Shown here: one piece after another, positions 36,432 through 44,788 of the stretch
Numbering within the stretch: the first letter of the stretch is position 1
How the letters are laid out: every line of letters begins with the position of its first letter
NCBI RefSeq assembly: GCF_020329485.1
Contig: NZ_JAGKJI010000008.1
Coordinates: forward strand, 123,143 to 187,142
DNA from: Bradyrhizobium cenepequi
Lineage (GTDB): Bacteria > Pseudomonadota > Alphaproteobacteria > Rhizobiales > Xanthobacteraceae
Length of the DNA: 64,000 nt
Reading direction: 5' to 3'
The notes under the pieces: model-generated
What the model was told of the DNA's origin: nothing
Seen by the model: only the letters and a program-made list of their open reading frames with translations
Database searches by the model: none
Position numbers and translations under genes: made by a program

Positions 36432-37279
36432 GCCGGATCAACTGGCCGAAAGCCCACGATGACGTTCTGGACCAGCTGCGTCGCTCCTTCGGCGTCCTGC
36501 TTGACGTAATAGGGGTTGGTCGTTTCTACGTGCTTCAATTCCACGTCCCTGATCTCGTGGAGCGAACACATGGTCAACTCGGCTACGTCGAGATCGAACA
36601 GTGCGATATTGAACTGGTCATTGCCGAACGCGCTGCGATAGGCAAGACCATCGAATCCCTCGTTGCGGAAGACTTCGGCGATCACCTGCGTCGCGGCATA
36701 GCTCGCGACATCGTCGTCGCGCGTCACGGGTTCGCGGAACGCCTGGGCGATGTGGCTCCAGACCGCCTCGGCCCGCTTCTCGGCCGAGGGTTCTCCATCG
36801 ATATAGATGGGATGCCGTTCCGCACCCTTGGTGCAGTCGACGACCCGCAGCGGCCTTCGCGTTTGAAATAGGCCAAGCGATACCAATGAGCCGATCCATG
36901 GCCGCACCTCGGCCATGGCGGTATGCTTGTCGCTCGCCATGTAGAGGCGCGGGATCCCCTTCGGGTTGACCCGGCCTTCGGTGGCGCGGTCGCGGAACGG
37001 AAACATGCGTTGCGGCAGCGCTGGGCCGGGAAGTTCTTCACCGACGTTCTCGTCGAAGACATTCTGGTGCGCGACTTGTGCGCGATAGAACAGGCGGCCT
37101 TCCTTGATCTCTGCGGATCGGGCATGACAACCGGCCGCCACAGCCGAAAGAAACCGCTGGCCTTCAGGCGACCGGACATAGCGCCAGCCGCGCGTGACCT
37201 GCCGCTGGAAGTCCCAAAAGCTGCGCCACGACGCGAACTCTCCCTGCGATGTTGTATTTCCGCTCTCATCGGCCTCCAT
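36428..37279 (-). CDS. RES-domain protein (ADP-ribosyltransferase-fold, NADase-type toxin family)
   Basis: A 283-residue RES-domain protein. Family features are LFYRAQVAHQN (Arg near the NAD site), GRVNPKGIPRLYMASDKHTA, MAEVRPWIGSLVSLG with the Glu, and CATQ-like AATQVIAEVFRNEGFDGLAY with RSAFGNDQFNIALFD. Toxins of the RES-Xre systems degrade or transfer NAD. The ATG at 37279 has GGAGGAG upstream. No Xre-type antitoxin gene adjoins it, and the N-terminal 60 residues precede the RES core, so it may act without a classical partner. Convergent with ardC with four bases of overlap. Confidence 0.85.
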   Translation of the reverse strand: MEADESGNTTSQGEFASWRSFWDFQRQVTRGWRYVRSPEGQRFLSAVAAGCHARSAEIKEGRLFYRAQVAHQNVFDENVGEELPGPALPQRMFPFRDRATEGRVNPKGIPRLYMASDKHTAMAEVRPWIGSLVSLGLFQTRRPLRVVDCTKGAERHPIYIDGEPSAEKRAEAVWSHIAQAFREPVTRDDDVASYAATQVIAEVFRNEGFDGLAYRSAFGNDQFNIALFDLDVAELTMCSLHEIRDVELKHVETTNPYYVKQDAEGATQLVQNVIVGFRPVDPA

Positions 37280-37380
37280 GTGACGGTCTCCTCCCAGCAA
37301 CACCGTCTTCACTCTATATCAACAATATTGCCCGCCGGCGTGGACGGGCTACCAAGAGCGCATCGTCCGAAATCAAGAGT

Positions 37381-37457
37381 GAGAGGGCGGGCCGGTTTTT
37401 CGTGACGGGTTGGAGGTCGAGAGAGGGGCTCCGGCCGCCCGTCGTGGAGAATCCGAC
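37381..37457 (+). promoter_or_regulatory. Shared leader upstream of the ParB-like gene
   Basis: Homologous to the leader of ardC at 35417-35492 across its full length. It ends in GGAGAATCCGAC just before the ATG. The inverted repeat GTGACGGG / CCCGTCG is conserved. Both genes belong to conjugative-element cargo, so a common regulator is plausible. Confidence 0.6.
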
Positions 37458-37898
37458 ATGGCTAGCGCTGTTCAGAAGATCAACATCAGTCCCTCCCGCG
37501 ATATTCCCTTCAACAAGCTGGTACTTAGCCAGTCCAACGTCCGTCGCATGAAGTCCGGCGTCTCGATTGAGCAACTGGCCGAGAGCATCGCACACGGCAC
37601 GTTGCTGCAGAGCCTCAACGTGCGTGCGGTTCGCGATGCCGACGGCAACGAGACCGGCATGTTCGAGGTACCGGCCGGCGGGCGCCGGTACCTCGCCCTT
37701 GAGCTGTTGGTGAAGCAGAAGCGCATGGCGAAGACGCAACCCGTTCCGTGCGTGGTTCGCGAGGACGGCATCGCCGAGGACGACTCAATGGCGGAAAACG
37801 ACGAACGAGTCGGCCTGCATCCGCTCGACCAGTTCCGTGCATCCCCTCACGGGGAAGCCCGAGACGGTAACCGAAGTGGGTGGTCTCAGACAGACTAG
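37458..37898 (+). pseudogene. ParB-like nuclease-domain protein, truncated
   Basis: Only the N-terminal ParB/Srx domain of an element-type ParB remains: IPFNKLVLSQSNVRRMKSGV, IEQLAESIAHGTLLQSLNVR and VPAGGRRYLALELLVKQKR. The sequence MAENDERVGLHPLDQFRA is the last recognisable part, at about 37,840. Full-length members are about 600-700 residues. The frame then runs into unrelated DNA, which on the other strand encodes an amylase-family fragment, and stops at 37898. The junction marks a deletion or recombination. Confidence 0.85.
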
Positions 37899-38930
37899 TC
37901 ACTACAACTACGTCGTCGCCTAGGTCCTCGAGCCAACGATGGAAAGCGAGCACCCTGGTGGGATTGCGGCAATGGAAGACATTGATGCGTCCACGACGCA
38001 GCGCTCTCAGGCGCCGGCGTAGTGCAATCAGCTCGCGCGTGAAGCGCAAATGATTGCTCATCGCTCGATCGCGATCCAGCCCGTCCCACCAGATCCTATG
38101 GTTCGGATCGTGAGGAGAGTCATTCCAGAGTTTGTCTTCGAGAAACTCCTGTCCCATAAACAGCATTGGCACGCCGGGGCCGGTGAGCAGAATGCCGTTG
38201 GCGACGCGGGCGCGCGAGCGCGCGTACCATGACCGTGCGTCGGACGGATCGGAGATATGGGCGACGCGCGGCTTCTGATCCTTCGGTTCGTGGTTCGTCA
38301 ACAGTACGTCATGGTTCTCAAGCATTTGCACGGCGCGCCGAGCGCCGTCGAACCCGGCCGGTGGCATAAGCGCATCGCGTATCCCTTCGAGACTAATCGG
38401 CGAAGGCGCCATGCGCAGCCTGTTCGAGCACGCTGCGCACGCCGTCGCGCATGCGGTCGGACCAAACCATGTCGAAGCCAGCGCCGCCGCTGCTGCTCGG
38501 CCGCACGACCGAGTCGGGACCTGGATTCCAGAACGCGGCGATCTGGACCGCTGATGGTTTCGCTGTCCTCACCGTGCTGGTCAAGTCTTGGCAGAAGTAC
38601 CAGCCGCCGAACCGGTCGATCACGCTCACTTCGTCATATTGGAAGCCGTCGACGTGAAAGTCGTGCATCATTGCCACGGCGTTATCGATCAGGAACTGGC
38701 GCACGGAGGCATTCCAGTACGCGAAAGCAAGGCTGCCGGCCCAGCCACGATCAGTGAAATACAGGCTGTCGTTGTTGTTGCCCCGGCCGGCGCGATCGAA
38801 GAAATACAGACTTTCGTTGCCGAAATCTCCGCCCGCATGGTTGTAGACCACGTCGAAGATTACTGCGATGCCATAGACGTGCAGAATGTCGATTATCATC
38901 GGGATTTTGAAGAAGCACGAGGCTGGCGTT
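37840..38930 (-). pseudogene. Alpha-amylase family (glycoside hydrolase 13) gene fragment
   Basis: Two minus-strand frames together encode the middle and C-terminal part of a GH13 enzyme of the glycogen-branching or trehalose-hydrolase type. Landmarks are AVIFDVVYNHAGGDFGNESL (conserved region I), HDFHVDGFQYDEVSVIDRFG (region II with the nucleophile-type Asp), ENHDVLLTNHEPK (region IV-like) and LTGPGVPMLFMGQEFLED. A frameshift lies near 38,400; the start is missing beyond about 38,930 and the end is cut at about 37,840 by the ParB-like fragment. Confidence 0.75.
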
Positions 38931-39159
38931 TCGATTGCCGATCTGTGACGGAAGCATGACGTCAGTGACGCCAGTATCAGCCCGAGGCGACCCAACCAGG
39001 ACCGTCGCCGCATGCGCAGGATGAGCCCGAACGCGTCCGAAAAACAGCCTGTGTCGAAAGCCGATCCACTGATAATCGACACCTCCGTTTTAATGGCTGC
39101 TCAGCCACAACGCTGGCCGATGCGCGGCATGCCTTGCCGACGCTCCAAAAAGATCGGCG

Positions 39160-40080
39160 GTGGCGATGCCTTTTATCGAGTCAGGTGGAATAAAGCTCTA
39201 TTTCGAGGAATACGGTCGCGGCTATCCAATCATTTTCGTTCATGAATTTGAATCGGACCTGGACAGTTGGGAAGGGCAGATCCGTTATTTGTCCCGTAGC
39301 TATAGATGTATCGCCTACAACGCACGGGGATATCCAGCGAGCGACGTTCCTGATGATCCAGCCGCATATGGCTGGGAGTTCGCGGTGCAAGACATTGATG
39401 CCGTCATGCGTGGCCTCTCGATCGGGCGGGCCCACGTGGTTGGATCGAGCATGGGGGCATATGCTGCTCTGCTGTTTGGCTTGCGGTACCGCGAAGGGGT
39501 CAGCGCGATCGTTGCGGCCGGAGCAGGGGCAGGATCTCCAGCGTCGGATCGGGAAAGTTGGTTGAAGAATGCGTCGGTTCTCGCGCGCGCATTGGCGGCA
39601 CGAGGTATCGATGCGATGGCCGAGAAAATGGCAGGCCACTCGACGCGGATTCGACTGAAGCACAAGGACCCGAAGGGCTGGCACGAGTTTGTAGAGCGGC
39701 TCAAGCAACATTCCGCGCGGGGGCTGTCGAATACTTTGCTGCAGTGTCAGGCCTTGCGACCCTCCTTATTTGATTTTCGAGATCAGTTCGCACAGATGAC
39801 GATCCCGGTGCTGCTCGCCGTGGGTGACGAAGACAAGCCATGTCTTGAAACCGGCTTAATGCTGAAAACCACCATTCCGGCCGCCGGTCTTTGGGTGTGC
39901 TCCAATACGGGCCATGCCATCAATCTTGAAGAACCTGCGGCCTTCAACGCGCAAGTTGAAGCTTTCTTCAGCGCCGTCGAGCGAGGGAGCTGGGGTCATC
40001 TCGATCGGCGGAAACAGTCCGTCTCCGGACATGAGAAGTCAACGGCCGCTCGATTGCATTTCGACGGAGCGCTTCCATGA
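39160..40080 (+). CDS. Alpha/beta hydrolase
   Basis: A 306-residue hydrolase (GTG 39160, or ATG 39166). Core features: PIIFVHEFESDLDSWEGQIR (oxyanion region), AYNARGYPASDVP, the nucleophile elbow VVGSSMGAYAALLFGLRYRE with Ser, VGDEDKPCLETGL with the Asp, and NTGHAINLEEPAAFN with the His. Its last 35 residues are Lys/Arg rich and extend beyond the domain. The stop overlaps the start of the next gene (ATGA at 40077-40080). Substrate unknown; homoserine-lactone or ester hydrolysis cannot be inferred from sequence alone. Confidence 0.85.
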   Translation: MAMPFIESGGIKLYFEEYGRGYPIIFVHEFESDLDSWEGQIRYLSRSYRCIAYNARGYPASDVPDDPAAYGWEFAVQDIDAVMRGLSIGRAHVVGSSMGAYAALLFGLRYREGVSAIVAAGAGAGSPASDRESWLKNASVLARALAARGIDAMAEKMAGHSTRIRLKHKDPKGWHEFVERLKQHSARGLSNTLLQCQALRPSLFDFRDQFAQMTIPVLLAVGDEDKPCLETGLMLKTTIPAAGLWVCSNTGHAINLEEPAAFNAQVEAFFSAVERGSWGHLDRRKQSVSGHEKSTAARLHFDGALP

Positions 40081-41963
40081 AGCCGTGGATCGGTGTCTAC
40101 CTTTCCGAGTCCGTCGCCGCGCGGCTCGCAGTCGCAGCGCAACGTCCTGGGGCCACCAAATCGGCGATCATTGAGACTGCACTCGCTCATTTCTTCGATC
40201 CGGATCGTGACATCAAAGAGCCGTCGGTTGATCGCCGGCTGAGCGCCATCCACCGGAACCTCGAACAGCTTCATCATGATTTGCGGATTGTGAGGGAGGC
40301 TATTGCGCTTCAGGCTCGATTTCTTCTCGCCGTTACGCCGCCACTCGCAGCTGCCGAACAACCTGCCGCCTGTACCCTGGGACTCGCGCGCTTCGACGAA
40401 TTTGCTGCACAGGTGACAAGGCGGGTCCATCTAGGAACGTCGCTCATCAAGGAAACAATCGAGCGGCTGAATTCGACTGATTCGGAGCATCTTGCAACAC
40501 GACCGGTGAGGCAAGAAGGGACAACGCGCTCCACACACCCGGAACTAAAGGGCAATGCGGCGACTGTCGCCAGCAACAAACCACAATGTCCGCCTGCTGG
40601 CCGAGACGCAGCTTGCGAGCGCGGACCCGATACAAGAGCAGAGCGAACAATGGTTGGCGCGATATTGCGGCCGCTTCTGGCGCCATGGCGTGCTACGGGG
40701 CCGCAGCGGTCACGAGCCTTCTTCCCAGATTGGCTTTTAGTTTTGCGCGTATTCTTACCGTTCGTCGCAGCTTACTACCTTTCTTTTCTCTTTCGCACCA
40801 TCAACGCGACCATAGCTGGACCACTGACCTATGAGTTTGGTCTGGGTGCCGATGACCTCGGTCTCCTGACGTCCATCTATTTCCTGACCTTTGCGGCCGC
40901 CCAGATTCCCATTGGGGTGTTGTTGGACCGATACGGTCCACGGAAAATCCAGGGTGTCGTGCTGATGGCAGCCGCCGCCGGGGCAGCGCTATTTGCCATC
41001 TCCGACAACTTTTTGCTTCTTCTTCTCGGCCGGGCGTTGATCGGTTTCGGCGCCTCTGCAGCATTGACGGCCGGATTGAAAGCCGTCGTTTTCTGGTTTC
41101 CCGCCGAGCAGGTCCCGCTGCTCAATGGCCTGATGATCATGCTGGGTGCCTTAGGCGCCGTGACGGCAACGTTGCCAGCCGAACACCTGCTCGTGTCGAT
41201 CGGGTGGCGGGGATTGTTCGAACTCCTAGCCATCGGATCCGTTGCATGCGCCCTTGCAATTTTCCTCGTCGTGCCAAAGGGCACGTGGTCCTTCGCAGCG
41301 AGGGGGACCACCATTGGACTGCGAATGATTTATACAGATCCTCGCTTCTGGCGTTTAGCTCCGCTCTCTGCGACCTGCATTGGTACGGCCTGGGCGCTAC
41401 AAGGGTTGTGGGCTGCCCAGTGGTTCTCCGATGTCGAGGGCCTGGGCCGGTCGGAATTGCTTCGCAATCTCTTTGTCATGGCAATCGGATCGAGTGCGGG
41501 CGCCCTGGTTCTAGGCGTTGCGACTCAAAAGCTTCGTCGATACGGGATAGGTCCACGATCGCTCTTGGGCTTGGTCGCAGTTCTGTTCTTCGTGGCCCAA
41601 TTGGCAGTGATCCTGCGGGTACCTCTGCCATCATCTGTTCCGTGGATGATCGTCGCTGCCGGCGGGGCAGCGACCGTCCTTAGCTACGCGATTTTGGCCG
41701 AGTTTTTCCCAAAAGAGCTTGCTGGACGTGCCACCGCGGCGCTCAACGTCTTTCACATCGGTTGCGCGTTTCTGGTCCAGTATCTGATGGGCTTCGTGGT
41801 TCAGCACTGGACGCCTCAGCAGGGCCACTACCCGGAAGTTGCTTACCAGACCGCCTTTGCAGTGAACCTTGCAGTCCAGCTCGGAACGTGGTTCTGGTTT
41901 ATTGTCCGCGTGCCTCTATCGGCGAGACGAGGCACTGGTGCTGGGAGCAAGGGGTCGCTCTAG
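40077..41963 (+). CDS. Fused reading frame: CopG-type DNA-binding domain + MFS transporter
   Basis: The 628-residue frame has two unrelated parts. Residues 1-140 resemble the CopG/ribbon-helix-helix proteins encoded upstream of traG in rhizobial conjugative elements (GVYLSESVAARLAVAAQRPG; RRLSAIHRNLEQLHHDLRIV; LARFDEFAAQVTRRVHLGTS). Residues from about 193 are a 12-helix major facilitator (YYLSFLFRTINATIAGPLTY; DRYGPRKIQG as motif A). An ATG at 40653 (residue 193) could start the transporter separately. Whether a fusion protein is made is unknown; a recombination placing MFS in frame behind a CopG fragment is the simplest account. Confidence 0.75.
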   Translation: MKPWIGVYLSESVAARLAVAAQRPGATKSAIIETALAHFFDPDRDIKEPSVDRRLSAIHRNLEQLHHDLRIVREAIALQARFLLAVTPPLAAAEQPAACTLGLARFDEFAAQVTRRVHLGTSLIKETIERLNSTDSEHLATRPVRQEGTTRSTHPELKGNAATVASNKPQCPPAGRDAACERGPDTRAERTMVGAILRPLLAPWRATGPQRSRAFFPDWLLVLRVFLPFVAAYYLSFLFRTINATIAGPLTYEFGLGADDLGLLTSIYFLTFAAAQIPIGVLLDRYGPRKIQGVVLMAAAAGAALFAISDNFLLLLLGRALIGFGASAALTAGLKAVVFWFPAEQVPLLNGLMIMLGALGAVTATLPAEHLLVSIGWRGLFELLAIGSVACALAIFLVVPKGTWSFAARGTTIGLRMIYTDPRFWRLAPLSATCIGTAWALQGLWAAQWFSDVEGLGRSELLRNLFVMAIGSSAGALVLGVATQKLRRYGIGPRSLLGLVAVLFFVAQLAVILRVPLPSSVPWMIVAAGGAATVLSYAILAEFFPKELAGRATAALNVFHIGCAFLVQYLMGFVVQHWTPQQGHYPEVAYQTAFAVNLAVQLGTWFWFIVRVPLSARRGTGAGSKGSL

Positions 41964-42025
41964 CAGCTCTGCAAGATGTGGACAAGAGCGGCACTACCGA
42001 GACCCGCTGTCCATGTGGCCGCACT

Positions 42026-42496
42026 TCAACGTGACGTGCCCGGCTTTGCCGCGAAGTTACTCATTGCGTTCGGTGGGCGACGGGTGAAGCCACTCAACTC
42101 GAGTCGTTCACGTGGAGTTAGTCGACTTCCTTCTTGCGTCAGCCATGTGATAAACTGTTCAACACTTCTTGCTTTGCGCGCTGAGGGGTTGAATAGGTCG
42201 TAGAACCCAGAGCCAATGATGCGTGATTGAGGAAGAAGAATTCCAACGCGCCGCTCTGCAATGTCCAGCGAAACGTGAGCCTCCAGCACAAGAGCAATAT
42301 CATAGCCGTTGATTGCTGCCTCTATGCAGAGGAAGAAGTGGTCAAAGACTTGGCCACGTGGCGTCTGGCCGATATCTATACCAGCCTTGCGAAGCCAGTC
42401 TGGCCATGCCGAGATACGGCTTTGGCTGTGCTGGCGGGACCTCGCGCGACCTGGTAGGCCGAACAGTTTGCTCGCCAAAGGCGAAAGTGAGGTCAT
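42026..42496 (-). pseudogene. LysR-type regulator fragment (effector-binding domain)
   Basis: The segment ISAWPDWLRKAGIDIGQTPR, followed by FDHFFLCIEAAINGYDIALV and RRVGILLP, matches the second half of GcvA/AmpR-like LysR proteins (W-WL--AG; F--FLCLEAA--G-GIAL). The DNA-binding half is absent, and the sequence upstream (towards 42,500) runs into the LuxR gene promoter area. It is a remnant, oriented opposite to luxR. Confidence 0.65.
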
Positions 42497-42535
42497 GTGG
42501 AGGTACGGCGACTATGTTCAAATGGTAGAGCCGGA

Positions 42536-43264
42536 ATGAGCCCGGTCGAAAGCATCTTCCAGGAATTTATCGATGCAATCCAAACCGCAACCAACGCGGA
42601 TGAATTCGAGCGTGTCGCAGCGCGGCTGACGCAAAGGCTCGGCTTCCAGCGATTTGCCTATCTGCGCCTGACCGGCGACACGCCGATGTTGATCTCGTCC
42701 TATCCAAAATCCTGGACCAGCCGCTACTTCCAGCTTGGATATCAAAAGCTCGATCCTGTGGTACGCCGTGCGCGTGTCGAGCACGCATTGTTCGGTTGGG
42801 GAGGAGAGGGCTCAGCCCCAGTCGGAAACCGCGAGCAGCGCCGCTTCTTCGATGATGCAGTGACCTTCGGCATTAGATCCGGCATCACTGTGCCGATCAG
42901 GGGCGGATTTGGACGGATGGCCGCCTTTACGCTGGCCACGGACGACCGCGACGTTCACACCGAGCGGCTCGTGGCCGACTGGAAGGATCTCGTACAACTC
43001 GCCGGGTTGTATTTCCATAGTCATGTCGCCAGCAGACCTGAGGTACCCTCTACCGATAAGATTGCCGGAAGTGTACTCACTCGGCGCGAGCGCCAATGCC
43101 TTGCATGGGCCGCGCAGGGGAGAACTGTCGCGGATATCGCGGTGCTGGTCCAGATCGCGGACGCGCACTGTAGTCTTTCACCTTGAGAACGCGCGCCGCA
43201 CACTCGGTGCAGCATCTATTGCCTAATGCGTCGCGGAGCCTTGCGACGCGGTTTGTTGTCCTAA
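42536..43264 (+). pseudogene. LuxR-family quorum-sensing regulator, DNA-binding domain broken
   Basis: The N-terminal autoinducer-binding domain is complete: SSYPKSWTSRYFQLGYQKLD then PVVRRARVEHALFGW carry the conserved Trp, Tyr, Asp and Trp positions that hold the acyl-homoserine lactone. The C-terminal HTH starts normally (LTRRERQCLAWAAQGRTVAD; IAVLVQIAD), then a frameshift near 43,163 leads to a stop at 43186. The expected RTVVFHLENARRTLGAASIA follows in another frame, then a TAA where CAA is expected (43224-43226), then a further shift before RGALRRGLLS ending at 43264. As it stands the protein would lack the recognition helix. Confidence 0.85.
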
Positions 43265-43378
43265 TCATCCACACCCTCCCATTTCGCGCGAGATGCAGAA
43301 GAGACCTGGCGCTTGTCGCGCCGGTCATTAATGTGTTCTGTCCGAAAAGGTCTAGCGTGATCAAACTGAACCAGAGTG

Positions 43379-43398
43379 ACCTGTAAAATCTGCCAGGC
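43379..43398 (+). promoter_or_regulatory. lux-box-like site upstream of luxI
   Basis: The 20-base site ACCTGTAAAATCTGCCAGGC matches the Vibrio fischeri lux box at about 14 of 20 positions, including ACCTGTA and CAGG in the right spacing. It ends 55 bases before the luxI start. LuxR-type regulators bind such dyads; the local LuxR gene is broken, so another regulator may use it. Confidence 0.5.
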
Positions 43399-43453
43399 GA
43401 TTAGCAACTCTCTTTGTGGTTTTGAGGCCTCCCGATAATTTCAGGAGGTCGCT

Positions 43454-44092
43454 ATGCATGCTATCGCACTTCACACCTCTCAATTTGGTCGTCATCTGGA
43501 GTTGCTCGCGGCGATGTATCGGCTGCGGCGCCGTGTCTTCAAGGACAGGCTCGACTGGTCAGTGTCGGTCTCGGGCGAATTCGAGCTCGATCTGTATGAC
43601 ATTCTCGGACCGACTTATCTCATTCTGGTGGCAGACGCCGGAGAGCCGATTGGTTCGGTTCGTCTGCTTCCGACGACCGGACCAACCATGTTGGCCGACA
43701 CCTTTTCCGTTCTGCTCGGCGGGACGCCAGCGCCACGCGACGAAAGAGTTCTCGAAAGCTCGCGCTTTTGCGTCGACACCAGGCTTGTCGCCGAGCAGGC
43801 GGCCAATAGTCTCAACCGCGCAACGTTTATCCTCTTCGCCGCCATGATGGAGGCGGTACGCGGCGCGCGCGCAGATAGCATCGTGACAGTCACTGATACC
43901 CGTATGGAGCGCATTCTCCGGCGAGCGGGCTGGCCATTGAGACGGATCGCTGCGCCGCAGCAGGTCGGATCGACCATGGCGGTCGCCGGCTTTCTCGACA
44001 TGTCCGAACACACGCTTCACAGGATGTACAAACAAGCCGACGTCAACGGCCCTGTGCTTGTGTCACCGGATCTTGCTAACGCGGCCGCCTGA
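43454..44092 (+). CDS. LuxI-type N-acyl (or aryl) homoserine lactone synthase
   Basis: A 212-residue synthase that makes a homoserine-lactone signal from S-adenosylmethionine and an acyl donor. Conserved residues are seen in YRLRRRVFKDRLDW (Arg, Phe, Trp), EFELDLYDILGPTYLILVAD (Glu, Asp, Asp), GSVRLLPTTGPTMLADTF (Arg in RLLPTTGP) and VLESSRFCVDT (Glu, Ser, Arg). AGGAGG lies 8 bases upstream of ATG. All positions needed for catalysis appear intact, unlike the adjacent LuxR. The acyl group cannot be told from sequence; in related bacteria branched and aromatic acyl-CoA are used. Confidence 0.9.
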   Translation: MHAIALHTSQFGRHLELLAAMYRLRRRVFKDRLDWSVSVSGEFELDLYDILGPTYLILVADAGEPIGSVRLLPTTGPTMLADTFSVLLGGTPAPRDERVLESSRFCVDTRLVAEQAANSLNRATFILFAAMMEAVRGARADSIVTVTDTRMERILRRAGWPLRRIAAPQQVGSTMAVAGFLDMSEHTLHRMYKQADVNGPVLVSPDLANAAA

Positions 44093-44134
44093 TGCCTTGT
44101 GAGCAGCGTCCAGCAAAAGTAATTTGACACGTAG

Positions 44135-44671
44135 ATGTTCGCAGACTCACGCCATAGTCGGGTGGTTTTGATCAATCTGACGCGCGGCGAGACGCCGGCT
44201 TCGGCCGATCTTGCCGCGCGACACGTCAGTTTCTCATTGCTGCGGACAGGCCTGGAGATGTTCGCCGTCGCGTTGACCCTCATCGGCGAATGCCAGCCGT
44301 TCGGGATTAAGGGTGGTCAGCAACTCGTGAACTCGATGACGCAGCTGGACGTTGACGCCTTTTCCATTTGGCAAGATCGGCGGTTTACGGACGATCTGGC
44401 TTCACCCGAAACCGGTATCATTTTCTTCGGAGGAAGTTGGCTCGAAGAGGAGATATTCATTGCCGCACTGCAGGCGGCTGAGCGTGGATATGACGTACGC
44501 TTGCTATCGGACCTCATCGCGGCGCGGATTGACGCGGACCGATCACTCGTCTTCGATCGGCTGGCGCTTCATGGCATCTTGGCGACTACCGTGCGGCAGA
44601 CGCTGCTGGAATGGGCGGTGTATCTGCATGATCCGGTTTTGACGCAAACAGTGCAGCAGCTTCTATCGTGA
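44135..44671 (+). CDS. Isochorismatase-fold protein lacking the catalytic triad
   Basis: A 178-residue protein with the cysteine-hydrolase/isochorismatase fold: first strand VVLINLTRG (normally Asp, here Asn), a central ETGIIFFGGSWLEEEIFIAA block where the nucleophile Cys of the family would sit (here no Cys), and AALQAAERGYDVRLLSDLIA, which fits the A-A-GY-V-V--D segment. It lies 42 bases after luxI on the same strand, so likely in the same transcript. Absence of both Asp and Cys suggests a binding or signalling role and not hydrolysis. The family call is by eye. Confidence 0.65.
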   Translation: MFADSRHSRVVLINLTRGETPASADLAARHVSFSLLRTGLEMFAVALTLIGECQPFGIKGGQQLVNSMTQLDVDAFSIWQDRRFTDDLASPETGIIFFGGSWLEEEIFIAALQAAERGYDVRLLSDLIAARIDADRSLVFDRLALHGILATTVRQTLLEWAVYLHDPVLTQTVQQLLS

Positions 44672-44788
44672 TCTGGGTTACCCTCGGGCCCTTGAGGCGG
44701 GGCACCGGGGTCCTCGTGAACCGCCCCGGGGTTGGCTGCATACCGCAAAGCACCAATCCGGTGAGAGAGCATCGGCTTGGCGGTTGCG

